Shown piece after piece: positions 41,725 through 50,304 of a stretch of DNA of 64,000 bases (the first letter of the stretch is position 1; the number at the start of each line of letters is the position of its first letter). Position numbers and translations under genes: made by a program. Below the pieces are notes generated by a model. It saw only the letters and a program-made list of their open reading frames with translations. It did no database searches and was not told the origin of the DNA. Source of the stretch: CAVVAL01 sp963742725 (lineage in GTDB: Bacteria > Actinomycetota > Actinomycetes > Mycobacteriales > Cryptosporangiaceae); contig CAVUMX010000003.1 of NCBI GenBank assembly GCA_963742725.1, positions 868,001 to 932,000 on the forward strand, read 5' to 3'.

Positions 41725-42390
41725 CTAGCAGCGCTTCCAGGCGAAGTGGTAGATCGTCTTCACGCTGCCGTCGGTCGAGTCCATCGTGATGAAACTCGTC
41801 GTGTGGTTCGGGTTCGACGTGCCGGCGGCGACCCGCAGGTCGGTGTTGATGTTCAGGTTCCGGTTCATCCCGCAGGGGGACCAGACCAGCTCGGCGACCG
41901 GCGTCGCGTCGGTGGTCTGCCAGTTGTCGCTCAACGGACCGCGGAACGGGTGGGCGACGCGGGCGGTGGCGGCGTCGCCGGCGAAGTAGTAGTTGGCGCG
42001 CTGGGTGGCGGTGGCGCCGGACACAAGGTGGGCGAAGCCGCGGTAGTCGGCCTTGGCGATCGCGTAGGTGAAGCCCTGCGGCACGTGGACGAGGATGTTG
42101 AGCTGGCAGTTCTTGCGGAAGTCGGTCGGCTCGGCGCCGACGCCGACCTGCGCCAGGTACTCGCTGTACGTGACGGTGAAGGCGGTGTTGTCGGGCGCTG
42201 TCGCGACGGCGGCGGTGCCGGGCCGGCAGCCGGAGCCGTTCACGGTCACGACGTCGATGGTGATCCTGCCGGGGGGTGGCGTGTCCTGCGTGGTCGCGGC
42301 GGACGCGCCGGGACCGGAGAGGACCACGGCGAGGACCGTTACCAGTGTGCCGAGCAGAGTCCGTCTCGCGCCGGTCCGGATGGCATTCAT
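41725..42390 (-). CDS. Secreted DUF4360 protein
   Basis: 221 residues: signal peptide (about 1-31, cleavage after GASA) and a DUF4360 domain: ITIDVVTVNGSGCRPGTAAV, FTVTYSEYLAQVG, KNCQLNILVHVPQGFTYAIA, and a C-terminal HFAWKRC. Conserved cysteines (GSGC, KNCQ, SPCG, WKRC) suggest two disulfides. The family is small secreted beta-rich proteins of fungi and actinobacteria with no established function. ATG 42390 is preceded by AAGAGGTGCC. Its promoter must lie in the AT-rich stretch to the right. Confidence 0.85.
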   Translation of the reverse strand: MNAIRTGARRTLLGTLVTVLAVVLSGPGASAATTQDTPPPGRITIDVVTVNGSGCRPGTAAVATAPDNTAFTVTYSEYLAQVGVGAEPTDFRKNCQLNILVHVPQGFTYAIAKADYRGFAHLVSGATATQRANYYFAGDAATARVAHPFRGPLSDNWQTTDATPVAELVWSPCGMNRNLNINTDLRVAAGTSNPNHTTSFITMDSTDGSVKTIYHFAWKRC

Positions 42391-42703
42391 CAGGCACCTC
42401 TTAGGTCGCTGGGATGGTGAGTCCCCCCTGTCCCCGTTCTGGTGCTGCCCCCTCCGGTCGCGGGGGCGCGATGCCGCGTCGCCACGGCATGGCGCTCCTC
42501 GCGCGGTGAATGTACATAATGGACCAAGAGATCGATCTCGGGCGAGATCGTAGCGATTTGTCCATGCTACTTACAAGCTTTTTCCGCATTTTTTCGCACC
42601 TAATATATTTAGACCATTTATGCCTTATTCGCCGGGATGCGAATGGACGGAATGAACGTCTGACTCTGGCGGTGCCGCCCCCTCCCGCGGCACCGCCAGA
42701 GAG
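42391..42703. other. AT-rich intergenic region with palindrome and terminator
   Basis: 313 bp, no gene. 42500-42660 is one of the most AT-rich stretches in the window (TTTTTCCGCATTTTTTCG, TAATATATTT). It holds a perfect GAGATCGATCTC palindrome (42528-42539), likely an operator for the DUF4360 gene, and a terminator at 42665-42700. Confidence 0.65.
42665..42700 (-). terminator. Terminator of the papain-like protease gene
   Basis: Perfect 14-bp stem TCTGGCGGTGCCGC (42665-42678 with 42687-42700), 8-nt loop, starting 4 nt beyond the stop. Confidence 0.85.
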
Positions 42704-44374
42704 CTACGCGACGACGACGCCGGGGTGCCAGCCGGTGGCGTCGCGCCAGTAGTGCTGGTAGCCGCCGTCGGTCCGCTCGGCGATCAGTTCGAGGTTCGTG
42801 CCGTACGTGCCCTGGAGCAGGGCGAGGACGCGGGCCACCCCCGTGCCGAAGACCGCCGACCGCACCCAGGCGCCGCCCCCGGCGTTGTGCCGCCACCAGT
42901 GCTCGATCCGTCCGCCCGCGACGCCGACGCACAGCTCGAAGTTGCCCACCCGTACCTCGTCGCCCGCGCCGTAGGTGCCCTCGATGAGGCACGGTGCGCT
43001 CGTCACCTGCTGGCCGAAGCTGCCGAGCAGCTGCCAGCCGGCCGCCGTGCGGGCGAAGTGGTCGAGCCGGCCGGCGCCGGTCGCGGCGACGTAGTGCAGC
43101 TCGCCCTGCCCGTTCTCGGGTACGCCGGTGACGCCGAGTCGGCTCTGGACCAGCGCCGGCCCGCCGTGGGCGATGTCGCGACCGAAGCGGGCCTGCCGGT
43201 ACCAGGTGCCCGGCGGGCGGGTCCACGGCGCGCTGTTGTGCTTCGTCCAGTGCTCGGCGCTGCCGTCGGCGGTGACCACGACGACCTCGAAGTCGCCGGG
43301 AGCGCCGCGGTTGCTCTGCACGAACCCCGGGACGCCGACCGGGTCGGCCGGACCGAACAGGGTGGCGTCGTTCCACCATCCCGACGACTGGTCCAGGTAG
43401 ACGTGGCGGAGGCTCCCGAACGCCGACCGGTACACCAGTTCGTAGTTGCGGTTGAACGTGCTCTGGACGGCCGCCGGGCTGTCGAGCGCGTCTGCCCGGA
43501 ACGTGTCCCGCCAGACGTCCACCGACCGGACCACGCCGACGCGGTGCCACGGCAGCTTCACGTCGCCGTCGTCCCGGTACCAGTGCTCGATGCTCCGGCC
43601 CCGCCGGACGAACAGCTCGAAGTTGTTGCGCAGCGCCCCGTTGCCGCCCTGGACGAGGACGCCGGTACGGAGCCGGCGCCGCGTCCACGGGTCCGGGTTG
43701 GTGCCGCGCACACCCATCCCGCCGGCCGGCTCGACGATGTTCGCCTTGTACCCGACCTTGCCGAAGCCGCCGACGCCCCAGCCGGTACCCCACGAGTTCT
43801 TGACGATCCAGCACTGCTGGTCGTCGTCGAAGCCCACCACCAGCAGGGCGTGCGCCGGCCCAGGCGATGCGGTGGTCGGGACGTACACCCCGTCGCGCAG
43901 CGCGCCGAAGTCGTTCGGTGGCGTGATCATCACCGCGAACGGCCCGACCAGGTCGAGCCACTCCTTCTTCTGCTCCGCCGTGGACAGCGACGTCAGCGCG
44001 CCGGCCCGGACGCGCAGGGTTCGCCCCGCGCGGTCCGGGGTGGGCGAGAGCGGCGTCGCGACGAGCCCGGCGCCGTGCGGCTTCGCCGTGTACAGCGCGG
44101 CGGCCTCGCTCCACGGGAAGCAGTCGGGATCGGCCAGCCCGTACCGCTCGACGAACGTGCCCGCCTCACCCAGGTTGCCGAGGTCCCAGGCCTGCTTGCC
44201 CGTGCCGCGTGCGGTCTCCCCCTCAGACCGCCGGCACCACAGGCTGTGCTCGATCCGGACCATGGCCTCGTACAGGCCGGTCATCGCGAACGCCCAGCAG
44301 TTCTGCGATCCGCCCTGGTCACGGACCGTGCTGATCCACGGCCGTCCGAAGCGGTTCCGCCAGTCGACCTTCAT
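42704..44374 (-). CDS. Papain-like (C1) cysteine protease with C-terminal repeat/propeller domain
   Basis: 556 residues. The first 215 are a mature-type C1A protease with no signal peptide and no recognisable propeptide: oxyanion Gln and catalytic Cys26 in VRDQGGSQNCWAFAM, His175 in PGPAHALLVVGF and Asn193 in WIVKNSWGTGWG. From about 225 to the end are six or seven weak repeats of roughly 50 residues, each with an (E/Q)HWYR or EHWTKHN-like core, as in PLL/FG-GAP-type sugar-binding propellers. A cytoplasmic or non-classically exported protease is implied. It is translationally coupled to a small upstream gene and sits head-to-head with the S8-sigma-CHAT operon. Confidence 0.85.
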   Translation of the reverse strand: MKVDWRNRFGRPWISTVRDQGGSQNCWAFAMTGLYEAMVRIEHSLWCRRSEGETARGTGKQAWDLGNLGEAGTFVERYGLADPDCFPWSEAAALYTAKPHGAGLVATPLSPTPDRAGRTLRVRAGALTSLSTAEQKKEWLDLVGPFAVMITPPNDFGALRDGVYVPTTASPGPAHALLVVGFDDDQQCWIVKNSWGTGWGVGGFGKVGYKANIVEPAGGMGVRGTNPDPWTRRRLRTGVLVQGGNGALRNNFELFVRRGRSIEHWYRDDGDVKLPWHRVGVVRSVDVWRDTFRADALDSPAAVQSTFNRNYELVYRSAFGSLRHVYLDQSSGWWNDATLFGPADPVGVPGFVQSNRGAPGDFEVVVVTADGSAEHWTKHNSAPWTRPPGTWYRQARFGRDIAHGGPALVQSRLGVTGVPENGQGELHYVAATGAGRLDHFARTAAGWQLLGSFGQQVTSAPCLIEGTYGAGDEVRVGNFELCVGVAGGRIEHWWRHNAGGGAWVRSAVFGTGVARVLALLQGTYGTNLELIAERTDGGYQHYWRDATGWHPGVVVA

Positions 44375-44685
44375 GTCCGTTCGCCCCCCGCGTTGCGTAG
44401 CGGATCGACGTCGGTCTCGGCGAGCAGGCCGTGTTCGGCCCACCGGGCGCGCAGGTACGGGTTGGCGGGTGGCTCGTCGCCGACCAGTCCCGTGCCCTCC
44501 TGGGCCTTCGTGATCCGGACCCGCTTGTGCAGCACGTCCTCCAGACGCCCGCCGCGGGGCGGGTCGGGCAGTGGTTCCTCGTCGGCGAGGTCCGGGTCGG
44601 CGGTCCACGGGTTGCCCAGCGTCGCCAGCCGGTGCCGGAGCTCACCCATGCTCTCGGGCGGTGGCTGCGTCGCGTAGTGGTTCAT
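44371..44685 (-). CDS. Small partner of the papain-like protease (unknown)
   Basis: 104 residues, polar and proline-rich, no family recognised; segments LRHRLATLGNPWTADPDLAD and GRLEDVLHKRVRITKAQEGT suggest short helices. The stop overlaps the protease start by 4 nt (ATGA), so the two are made in fixed ratio. Because the protease lacks a propeptide, this protein could be a separately encoded inhibitor, chaperone or propeptide (inference). ATG 44685 has GGAGGGG close upstream. Confidence 0.65.
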   Translation of the reverse strand: MNHYATQPPPESMGELRHRLATLGNPWTADPDLADEEPLPDPPRGGRLEDVLHKRVRITKAQEGTGLVGDEPPANPYLRARWAEHGLLAETDVDPLRNAGGERT

Positions 44686-44910
44686 GGTGGTCCCCTCCAA
44701 GTCATGCCGGTTGCGCCAGTGAAGTGGCTGTCCGGCCTGCGCAGATACACCGCAGGCAGAGACAGTCGGAACAGGACGGATAACCGACAGCCTGGGTGCC
44801 TTTCAGCGTGATTGAATCCGCGGTATCTGGCTGAGGCGTGCCACCACCTGTCTTCACACGGCCGTTTCGTCCGGGAGCGGCACTCGTGAGAGATACCTGT
44901 GGAGGTAGCT

Positions 44911-46539
44911 ATGCCGGGTCAGAGCCGGAAGTCACCAGGCTTCGGGCCGCCCCGTGTGCCGGTCTGGGACGACGGCTGGTCCGCGCCGCCGAGCCCCATG
45001 CCGCCGCCGTCGGTCCTGCGGCGCTACGGAGCACGCGTCCTGTGGCCGGACGAGTCGAACCCGCCTGAGGACGGCGCTGCCATCCAGCCGACCGTGTACC
45101 GCACCGACACGCTGCTCGTCCCCCGGGCAGACCGTGACGACCGGCGCTTCGCCGAGTTCGTCGCCGAGACGGCGGCCCAGGTCTACCGGCTGCGCGTCGC
45201 CGAGGAACCGGAGGACCGGCGCCGCTCGGTGGCCGGCGAGTTCCGGTTCGAGCCGCTGCCGCGCGACCAGCGCGACGACGTCGTCGACAGGCCGATCGAC
45301 GCCTGGCGGATCATGCAGACGCTGCGGTTCCGCGCCGAGCGTGACCCGCGGGCGCCGAAGGCCGTCATCGCGCGGCTGTCGCTGGACCACCTTCTCTTCG
45401 GTGCTACCCGGTTCGGCCCGGCCATCGGCGGTAACCCCGCCACCGAAGGCCACCCGGCGACCGAGGGACACCCCGCGACCGAGGGCCATCCGGCCACCGA
45501 AGGCCACGCGGGCGGCGCGCTCAGCTTCCTGGGCCGCGTCCCGCTCGTCGTCGTCGCGGACGCGCCCGCGCGCCGGCCCGTGAAGGAGCTGCGCGGCGGG
45601 CGCCGTCCGGTCGTCGCGGTCCTCGACACCGGCATCGGGTCGCACCCCTGGCTCGACCCGAGCCCCGCTCAGGCCGACTTCCTCGTCGATCCGTCCAGCC
45701 TTCCGTGGGTCCCGATAGCCCCCATCCCCGACCCCGACGACAGCGGACGGCTGCTCGCCCCGCTCGTCGGCGTCCTGGACTCGCACGCCGGCCACGGCAC
45801 GTTCATCGCGGGCATCGTCCGCCAGATCGCGCCCGACGCGCGGGTCCTGCCCATCCGGGTGATGCACGCCGACGGCGTGGTCCGCGAGGGCGACCTGCTC
45901 GCCGCGCTCACCGCGCTGCGGGACCGCATCCGGACGGGAAAGCCGGAGAACTTCGTCGACGTGGTGTGCCTCGCGCTCGGCTACTACCACGAGCAGCCCA
46001 ACGACCTCGCGTACACGTCGCTGCTGTCGACCGTGCTGTGGGAGATCGCGGACCTGGGCGTGGCGATCGTCGCGTCCGCCGGCAACGACGCGACGACCCG
46101 GCCGCTGTTCCCGGCCGCGCTCGCGATCGGCACCAACCAGCCGCGGACGCCGCTGGTCAGCGTCGGCTCGACCAACCCGAACCACACCACGGCGATGTAC
46201 AGCAACGACGGCGACTGGGTGACGGCCTGGGCCTGCGGCACCGCGCTCGTCAGCACGCTGCCCACCACGTTCCAGGGCAGCGTGCAGCCCGCGCTGGGAC
46301 TGTCCGATGCCGCGTCGAAGCGGCGGATGCCCCGCGAGTCCGTCGACCCGGACGACTACTCCTGCGGGTTCGGACGCTGGAGCGGCACGTCGTTCGCGGC
46401 GCCCGTCCTCGCGGCCAGGATCGCCCGCGCGCTGATCTCCGGCGCGGACCGGGGCCGCCGGGCCGGCCAGCTCGGTGACGTCGCACCGGCGGCGGCCGGG
46501 AAGCGAGCGGCCACCGTTCTCAAGGACGTGGGAGCGTGA
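44911..46539 (+). CDS. S8 (subtilisin-like) serine protease of the CHAT operon
   Basis: 542 residues. The catalytic triad is visible: Asp239 in VVAVLDTGIG, His295 in SHAGHGTFIAG and Ser494 in GTSFAAPVLAA; the oxyanion Asn is in SAGNDATTRP. There is no signal peptide, so it is probably cytoplasmic. A 220-residue N-terminal extension without known domains contains four and a half xPATEG hexapeptides (45430-45508). ATG 44911 has GGAGG 5 nt upstream. It is the first gene of a four-gene chain in which each stop overlaps the next GTG start (S8, sigma factor, unknown, TPR-CHAT). Such a layout suggests a dedicated intracellular proteolytic pathway. Confidence 0.9.
   Translation: MPGQSRKSPGFGPPRVPVWDDGWSAPPSPMPPPSVLRRYGARVLWPDESNPPEDGAAIQPTVYRTDTLLVPRADRDDRRFAEFVAETAAQVYRLRVAEEPEDRRRSVAGEFRFEPLPRDQRDDVVDRPIDAWRIMQTLRFRAERDPRAPKAVIARLSLDHLLFGATRFGPAIGGNPATEGHPATEGHPATEGHPATEGHAGGALSFLGRVPLVVVADAPARRPVKELRGGRRPVVAVLDTGIGSHPWLDPSPAQADFLVDPSSLPWVPIAPIPDPDDSGRLLAPLVGVLDSHAGHGTFIAGIVRQIAPDARVLPIRVMHADGVVREGDLLAALTALRDRIRTGKPENFVDVVCLALGYYHEQPNDLAYTSLLSTVLWEIADLGVAIVASAGNDATTRPLFPAALAIGTNQPRTPLVSVGSTNPNHTTAMYSNDGDWVTAWACGTALVSTLPTTFQGSVQPALGLSDAASKRRMPRESVDPDDYSCGFGRWSGTSFAAPVLAARIARALISGADRGRRAGQLGDVAPAAAGKRAATVLKDVGA
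45430..45508 (+). repeat. 18-bp tandem repeats coding xPATEG in the S8 protease
   Basis: Four full units (NPATEG, then HPATEG three times) plus a partial HA. The DNA units are similar but not identical (GGCCACCCGGCGACCGAG-like). They form a flexible linker just before the protease domain, a plausible processing site. Confidence 0.85.
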
Positions 46540-47132
46540 ACACCCGCGCGCCGCAGCCCGGCGCCACCGACCAGCACGCCCACCTCGCCGAGTGCCTGGA
46601 GCGGGGCCGCGCCGGCGACCAGCACGCCCTGGACGAGATCGTCGAAGCGCTGACGCCGTTGCTGTGGCACGTCGCCCGCGGGCAGGGGCTCTCGACCGAG
46701 GACGCCGCCGACGCCGTCCAGACCACCTGGCTCGAACTGGTGCGGCGGATGCACGACATCCGCTCGCCGCAGGCCCTGACGGCCTGGCTGGTCACGGCCA
46801 CCCGCCGGGAGGCGTGGCACGTCCGGACCCGCCGCCGGCGCCAGGCCAGCGCGCCGGCCGAACTGCTCGACGCGATCGCCGACCCCGGCCTCGACATCGA
46901 GGAGATCGTCGGCCGCAGCGAGCGGTACCGGAGCCTGTGGCGCAACTTCCAGGAGCTGCCCGCGCGGTGCCGCGAGCTGCTGCGGATCGTGGCGATGATC
47001 GACCGTCCCGACTACTCGGCGGTCAGCCAGGCGCTGCGGATGCCGTCCGGCAGCATCGGCCCGACGCGCGGCCGCTGCCTGGCGAAGCTGCGGGCGCTGC
47101 TGCTCGCCGACCCGGCCTGGAGCCCGCGGTGA
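46536..47132 (+). CDS. RNA polymerase sigma factor (sigma-70 family, ECF-like)
   Basis: 198 residues with region 2 (ALTPLLWHVARGQGLSTEDA, then DAVQTTWLELVRRMHDIRSP, the -10 binding and core-binding part) and region 4 (LPARCRELLRIVAMIDRPDY, then SAVSQALRMPSGSIGPTRGR, the -35 helix-turn-helix). It lacks regions 1 and 3. There is no obvious anti-sigma gene beside it, unusual for ECF factors; control might instead come from the neighbouring proteases. GTG 46536 overlaps the S8 stop (GTGA). Confidence 0.88.
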   Translation: MNTRAPQPGATDQHAHLAECLERGRAGDQHALDEIVEALTPLLWHVARGQGLSTEDAADAVQTTWLELVRRMHDIRSPQALTAWLVTATRREAWHVRTRRRRQASAPAELLDAIADPGLDIEEIVGRSERYRSLWRNFQELPARCRELLRIVAMIDRPDYSAVSQALRMPSGSIGPTRGRCLAKLRALLLADPAWSPR

Positions 47133-47635
47133 CCGGGCGACGGGACGACGGTCCCGACGGCATCCTGGACGACTTCGACCTGGCGATGCTGGCGGATGTG
47201 CGCGGCTTCTACGCGCTCACCGATCCGCCGCCCGTCGACCTGGTCAAGCGGATCCAGTTCACGACGGCGCTGGAGAACATGGACGCGGACGTGCTGATCT
47301 CCCGCATCGCCGAGGACCTGATGGTCGGGTCCGGGGCGCGCGGTGCCGAACGCACGCGGACCGTCACGTTCGACTGCGACAGCCTCACGATCATGGTGAC
47401 GATCGCCGAGGCGCGTCAGGGCGGCATCCGGATCGACGGGTGGCTCGCTCCGCCCGGTCCGCTCAAGATCGAACTGCGCACGACGGACGGCTCGCGCGCC
47501 GTCACCGCCGACGAGGGCGGCCGGTTCGTCGTCGACGAGGTACCGAAAGGTCTGGCACAGCTGGTCGTCCACCCCACGGACGGGAGTGGGGTCGACCTCG
47601 CCAGCCGGGTCGTGACCCCGTCGATCCTGCTGTGA
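47129..47635 (+). CDS. Unknown protein of the S8-sigma-CHAT operon
   Basis: 168 residues. The N-terminal half is an acidic helical segment (LDDFDLAMLADVRGFYALTD, then DLVKRIQFTTALENMDADVL). The C-terminal part (about 95-168) is beta-rich, with IRIDGWLAPPGPLKIELRTT then GGRFVVDEVPKGLAQLVV, resembling a carboxypeptidase-regulatory-like (Ig-type) domain. The early FDLAMLADVRGFYALTDPPP could be an anti-sigma or linker helix; no zinc motif is present. It starts with GTG overlapping the sigma stop and ends overlapping the CHAT start. Confidence 0.75.
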   Translation: MTGRRDDGPDGILDDFDLAMLADVRGFYALTDPPPVDLVKRIQFTTALENMDADVLISRIAEDLMVGSGARGAERTRTVTFDCDSLTIMVTIAEARQGGIRIDGWLAPPGPLKIELRTTDGSRAVTADEGGRFVVDEVPKGLAQLVVHPTDGSGVDLASRVVTPSILL

Positions 47636-50232
47636 GATCGCCCGTCGACCGGGCCCGCGCACTGCACGACGCCGGTGTGCGGGCCACGGCCGACGGGCGT
47701 CCGGCCGTCGCGCGCCGCCAGTTGCGGGCGGCGATGCGGCTGCTGCCGGGAGCGGACGAACCCGAGCTGCGGGGCCGCGTCCTCGTCAGCCTGGCGCATG
47801 CCGAAGCCGAGCAGGGGCGGGTCCGCGTGGGCCTGCGCCTGCTCGGCGAGGCGGCGTCGCTGCTGCCGCCGGAGCGGCGCGGCGTCCTGTACGGCCAGCG
47901 CGGGCTGCTGAACCTGCGGACCGGACGGCGCCAGGACGCGCTGCACGACCTCGACGCGGCCGTCGCCGTCCTCCAGACCGAGCCCGCCGAGCTGGCCCGC
48001 GCGCTCCTCAACCGGGGCGTCGTGCACCTCGGTGCGGCCGATGCCCGGGCCGCCCGCGCCGACCTGCGCCGGTGCGAGCAGGTCGCCGCCGGGCACGACC
48101 TCGGGCGGATCGCCGCCAAGGCCCGCCACAACCTCGGCTACCTCGACTACCTCGCCGGCGACCTGCCCGCCGCCCTGCGCGCGTTCGACGAGGTCGACCG
48201 GCAGTACGCCGTCCTGGCGCCGGCGTTCGTCCCGGTCCTCGGCCTGGACCGCGCCCGCGTCCTGCTCGCCGCCGGGCTCTTCCACGAGGCGGACCGCGAA
48301 CTGGCGGCCGTCCTGGACCGCTTCGCCGCCCAGCACCTCAGCCAGGACCACGCCGAAGCACAGCTCGCCCGGGCCGAGGCGGCACTGCTGTCCGGGCGGC
48401 CCGAACCGGCGCGGGAATGGGCCACGCGCGCCCGGGCGCGGTTCCTCCGCCGGGGCAACGCGCTGTGGGCGGCACTCGCGGCGCTCGTCGTGCTCCGCGC
48501 GGACCTCGCGGCCGGCGCCAACCCGTCCGCCGTCGCGCGGCGGGCACTGCGGCTCAGCACGGTCTTCACCACCCTCGACCTGGACGAGGACGGCCGCGTC
48601 GCCGCGCTCGTCGGCGTCCGGGCGCTGGTCGCGGCGGGGCGGGGCCGCGAGGCGGCACGGGTGCTGGCCGATGCCGGCACGGCGCGCCGCTCCGACCGGC
48701 TCGACACCCGCCTCCTGTGGCGCCTCGCCCAGGCCGAGGTCGCGACGGGCACCCCGGCGGGTGGGGTCGCGGCCGGCAGGGTGGGCGGCGGGCGGCGGGC
48801 GGCGGGCGGCGTGGGCGGCGCGGCGGGCCGGGGCAAGGCGGGCGGGGGCGGGGTCGACCCGGCCAAGGCCGGCGGGGTCGCGGCGCGGCACCTGCGGGCC
48901 GGGCTGGACGAGTTGCAGCGGTACCGGTCGCAGCTCGGCTGCCTGGACCTGCAGACCGGCGCGGCCGTGCACGGCCAGGACCTGGCGCGGGCGGGCCTGT
49001 CGGCGGCGCTGGCCAGCGGATCGACCGTGGCGGTGTTCGGGTGGAGCGAGCGGGCGCGGGCGCAGGCGATGCTGCTGCCGCCGGTCCGTCCGCCCGAGGA
49101 CCCGGCCGCGGCGGCCGCGCTGGAAGAGCTGCGCCATGCCCGTACCGCGTTGCGGCAGGCCGAGTTGGCACGGCGTCCGGTGGGCGGGTTGCGGGCGCGG
49201 TGCGAGGCGCTGCGCCGGACGATCCGCGAGCACGCCTGGTTCGCCGCCGGGCCCGGGGCGGCGACGCGGGTGGCCACGCTGAACGACGTCCGGGCGGAGT
49301 TGGGCGGCGCCGTCGTCGTGACGTACCTGTGCGACGGCGACGCGCTCTACGCGCTGGTCGTGGGGGAGCGGGTCACGCTGGTGCCGCTGGGGTCCTATGC
49401 CGAGGCGGCGGAGGCCGTGCGCCGGCTCCGGGCCGACCTCGACGCCGTGTCCGGGCGCGCGTTGCCCGCGCGGATGCTCGACGCCGCCGTGGCGGCCACC
49501 CGCGCGGACGCGGCACGGCTCGGCGCGCTCGTGCTCGATCCGCTGCTGCGGCTCGTGGGGGACAGGGATCTGGTCGCGGTCCCGACGGGCGTGCTGGTGA
49601 CGGTGCCGTGGCGGCTGCTGCCGGGCTGTGCCGACCGTCCGGTGACGGTCGTTCCGTCGGCGACGACGTGGCTCCAGGCGAGACGGCGGCGGGTCGCGCG
49701 GTCCGGCGGCGGCGTGCTGGTGGTCGCCGGTCCGGGCAACGCGCAGGGGGAGTCCGAGGCGCGGGCCGTGGCGGCGCTGCTGCCGGGTGCGACGGTCCTG
49801 ACCGGGGCCGCGGCGACGCCGGCCGCGACGCTCGCCGGCATGGACGGCGCCGGCCTCGCGCACGTCGCCGCGCACGGGCACCACGAGCCGGAGAACGCGC
49901 TGTTCTCGTCGCTGGACCTGGCCGGCGGCCCGCTGATGGGCTACGACGTCCAGCGCCTCGCCGTGCCGCCGACGACGGTCGTGCTGTCCTCGTGCGATCT
50001 GGGGCTGGCCGACGTCCGGCCGGGCGACGAGGCGCTCGGCATGGTCGCCGCCCTGCTCACGACCGGGACGGCGACCGTCGTGGCGAGCGTCAGCCGGGTG
50101 GCCGACCAGACGGCGGCCACGGTCATGACCGCGTACCACCGCCTGGCCGGCGAACACTCACCCGCCGAAGCGCTCGCGTGCGCGGCGTCGACCGAGCCGC
50201 TGAGCAGCTTCGTCTGCTTCGGCGCCGGCTGA
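47632..50232 (+). CDS. TPR-CHAT (caspase-like) protease
   Basis: 866 residues. About 1-375 are helical repeats of TPR type (ARALHDAGVRATADGRPAVA, RALLNRGVVHLGAADARAAR and others). A low-complexity Gly/Ala/Arg linker (about 377-420) leads to a second helical stretch, and the C-terminal 300 residues form a CHAT domain with the catalytic dyad His748 (LAHVAAHGHHEPENALFSSL) and Cys788 (VVLSSCDLGLADV). CHAT proteases are caspase/separase relatives; known bacterial examples cleave gasdermins or partner proteins in phage-defence systems. Here candidates for substrate are the S8 protease, the 168-residue protein or the sigma factor. GTG 47632 overlaps the previous stop. Confidence 0.9.
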   Translation: MRSPVDRARALHDAGVRATADGRPAVARRQLRAAMRLLPGADEPELRGRVLVSLAHAEAEQGRVRVGLRLLGEAASLLPPERRGVLYGQRGLLNLRTGRRQDALHDLDAAVAVLQTEPAELARALLNRGVVHLGAADARAARADLRRCEQVAAGHDLGRIAAKARHNLGYLDYLAGDLPAALRAFDEVDRQYAVLAPAFVPVLGLDRARVLLAAGLFHEADRELAAVLDRFAAQHLSQDHAEAQLARAEAALLSGRPEPAREWATRARARFLRRGNALWAALAALVVLRADLAAGANPSAVARRALRLSTVFTTLDLDEDGRVAALVGVRALVAAGRGREAARVLADAGTARRSDRLDTRLLWRLAQAEVATGTPAGGVAAGRVGGGRRAAGGVGGAAGRGKAGGGGVDPAKAGGVAARHLRAGLDELQRYRSQLGCLDLQTGAAVHGQDLARAGLSAALASGSTVAVFGWSERARAQAMLLPPVRPPEDPAAAAALEELRHARTALRQAELARRPVGGLRARCEALRRTIREHAWFAAGPGAATRVATLNDVRAELGGAVVVTYLCDGDALYALVVGERVTLVPLGSYAEAAEAVRRLRADLDAVSGRALPARMLDAAVAATRADAARLGALVLDPLLRLVGDRDLVAVPTGVLVTVPWRLLPGCADRPVTVVPSATTWLQARRRRVARSGGGVLVVAGPGNAQGESEARAVAALLPGATVLTGAAATPAATLAGMDGAGLAHVAAHGHHEPENALFSSLDLAGGPLMGYDVQRLAVPPTTVVLSSCDLGLADVRPGDEALGMVAALLTTGTATVVASVSRVADQTAATVMTAYHRLAGEHSPAEALACAASTEPLSSFVCFGAG

Positions 50233-50253
50233 CCGGTGCGGCGCCGCCACACG

Positions 50254-50301
50254 GTTCGGGCGATCTTTCGGTCGCCATGGCCACCGAAAGATCGCCCAAA
50301 C
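50254..50301. terminator. Long palindrome/bidirectional terminator
   Basis: GGGCGATCTTTCGGT (50258-50272) and its perfect complement (50283-50297), with three more outer pairs after one mismatch, around a short CCATGG centre. It lies between the CHAT stop and the convergent cyclophilin stop. The form suggests a repeated REP-like element. Confidence 0.8.
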
Positions 50302-50304
50302 GGG

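Noticed and set aside
42600..42620. Fourth dre-like site (ATATATTTAGACCATT)
   Set aside because: Only one half-site matches, about 10 of 16 positions, and no chitin gene is downstream.
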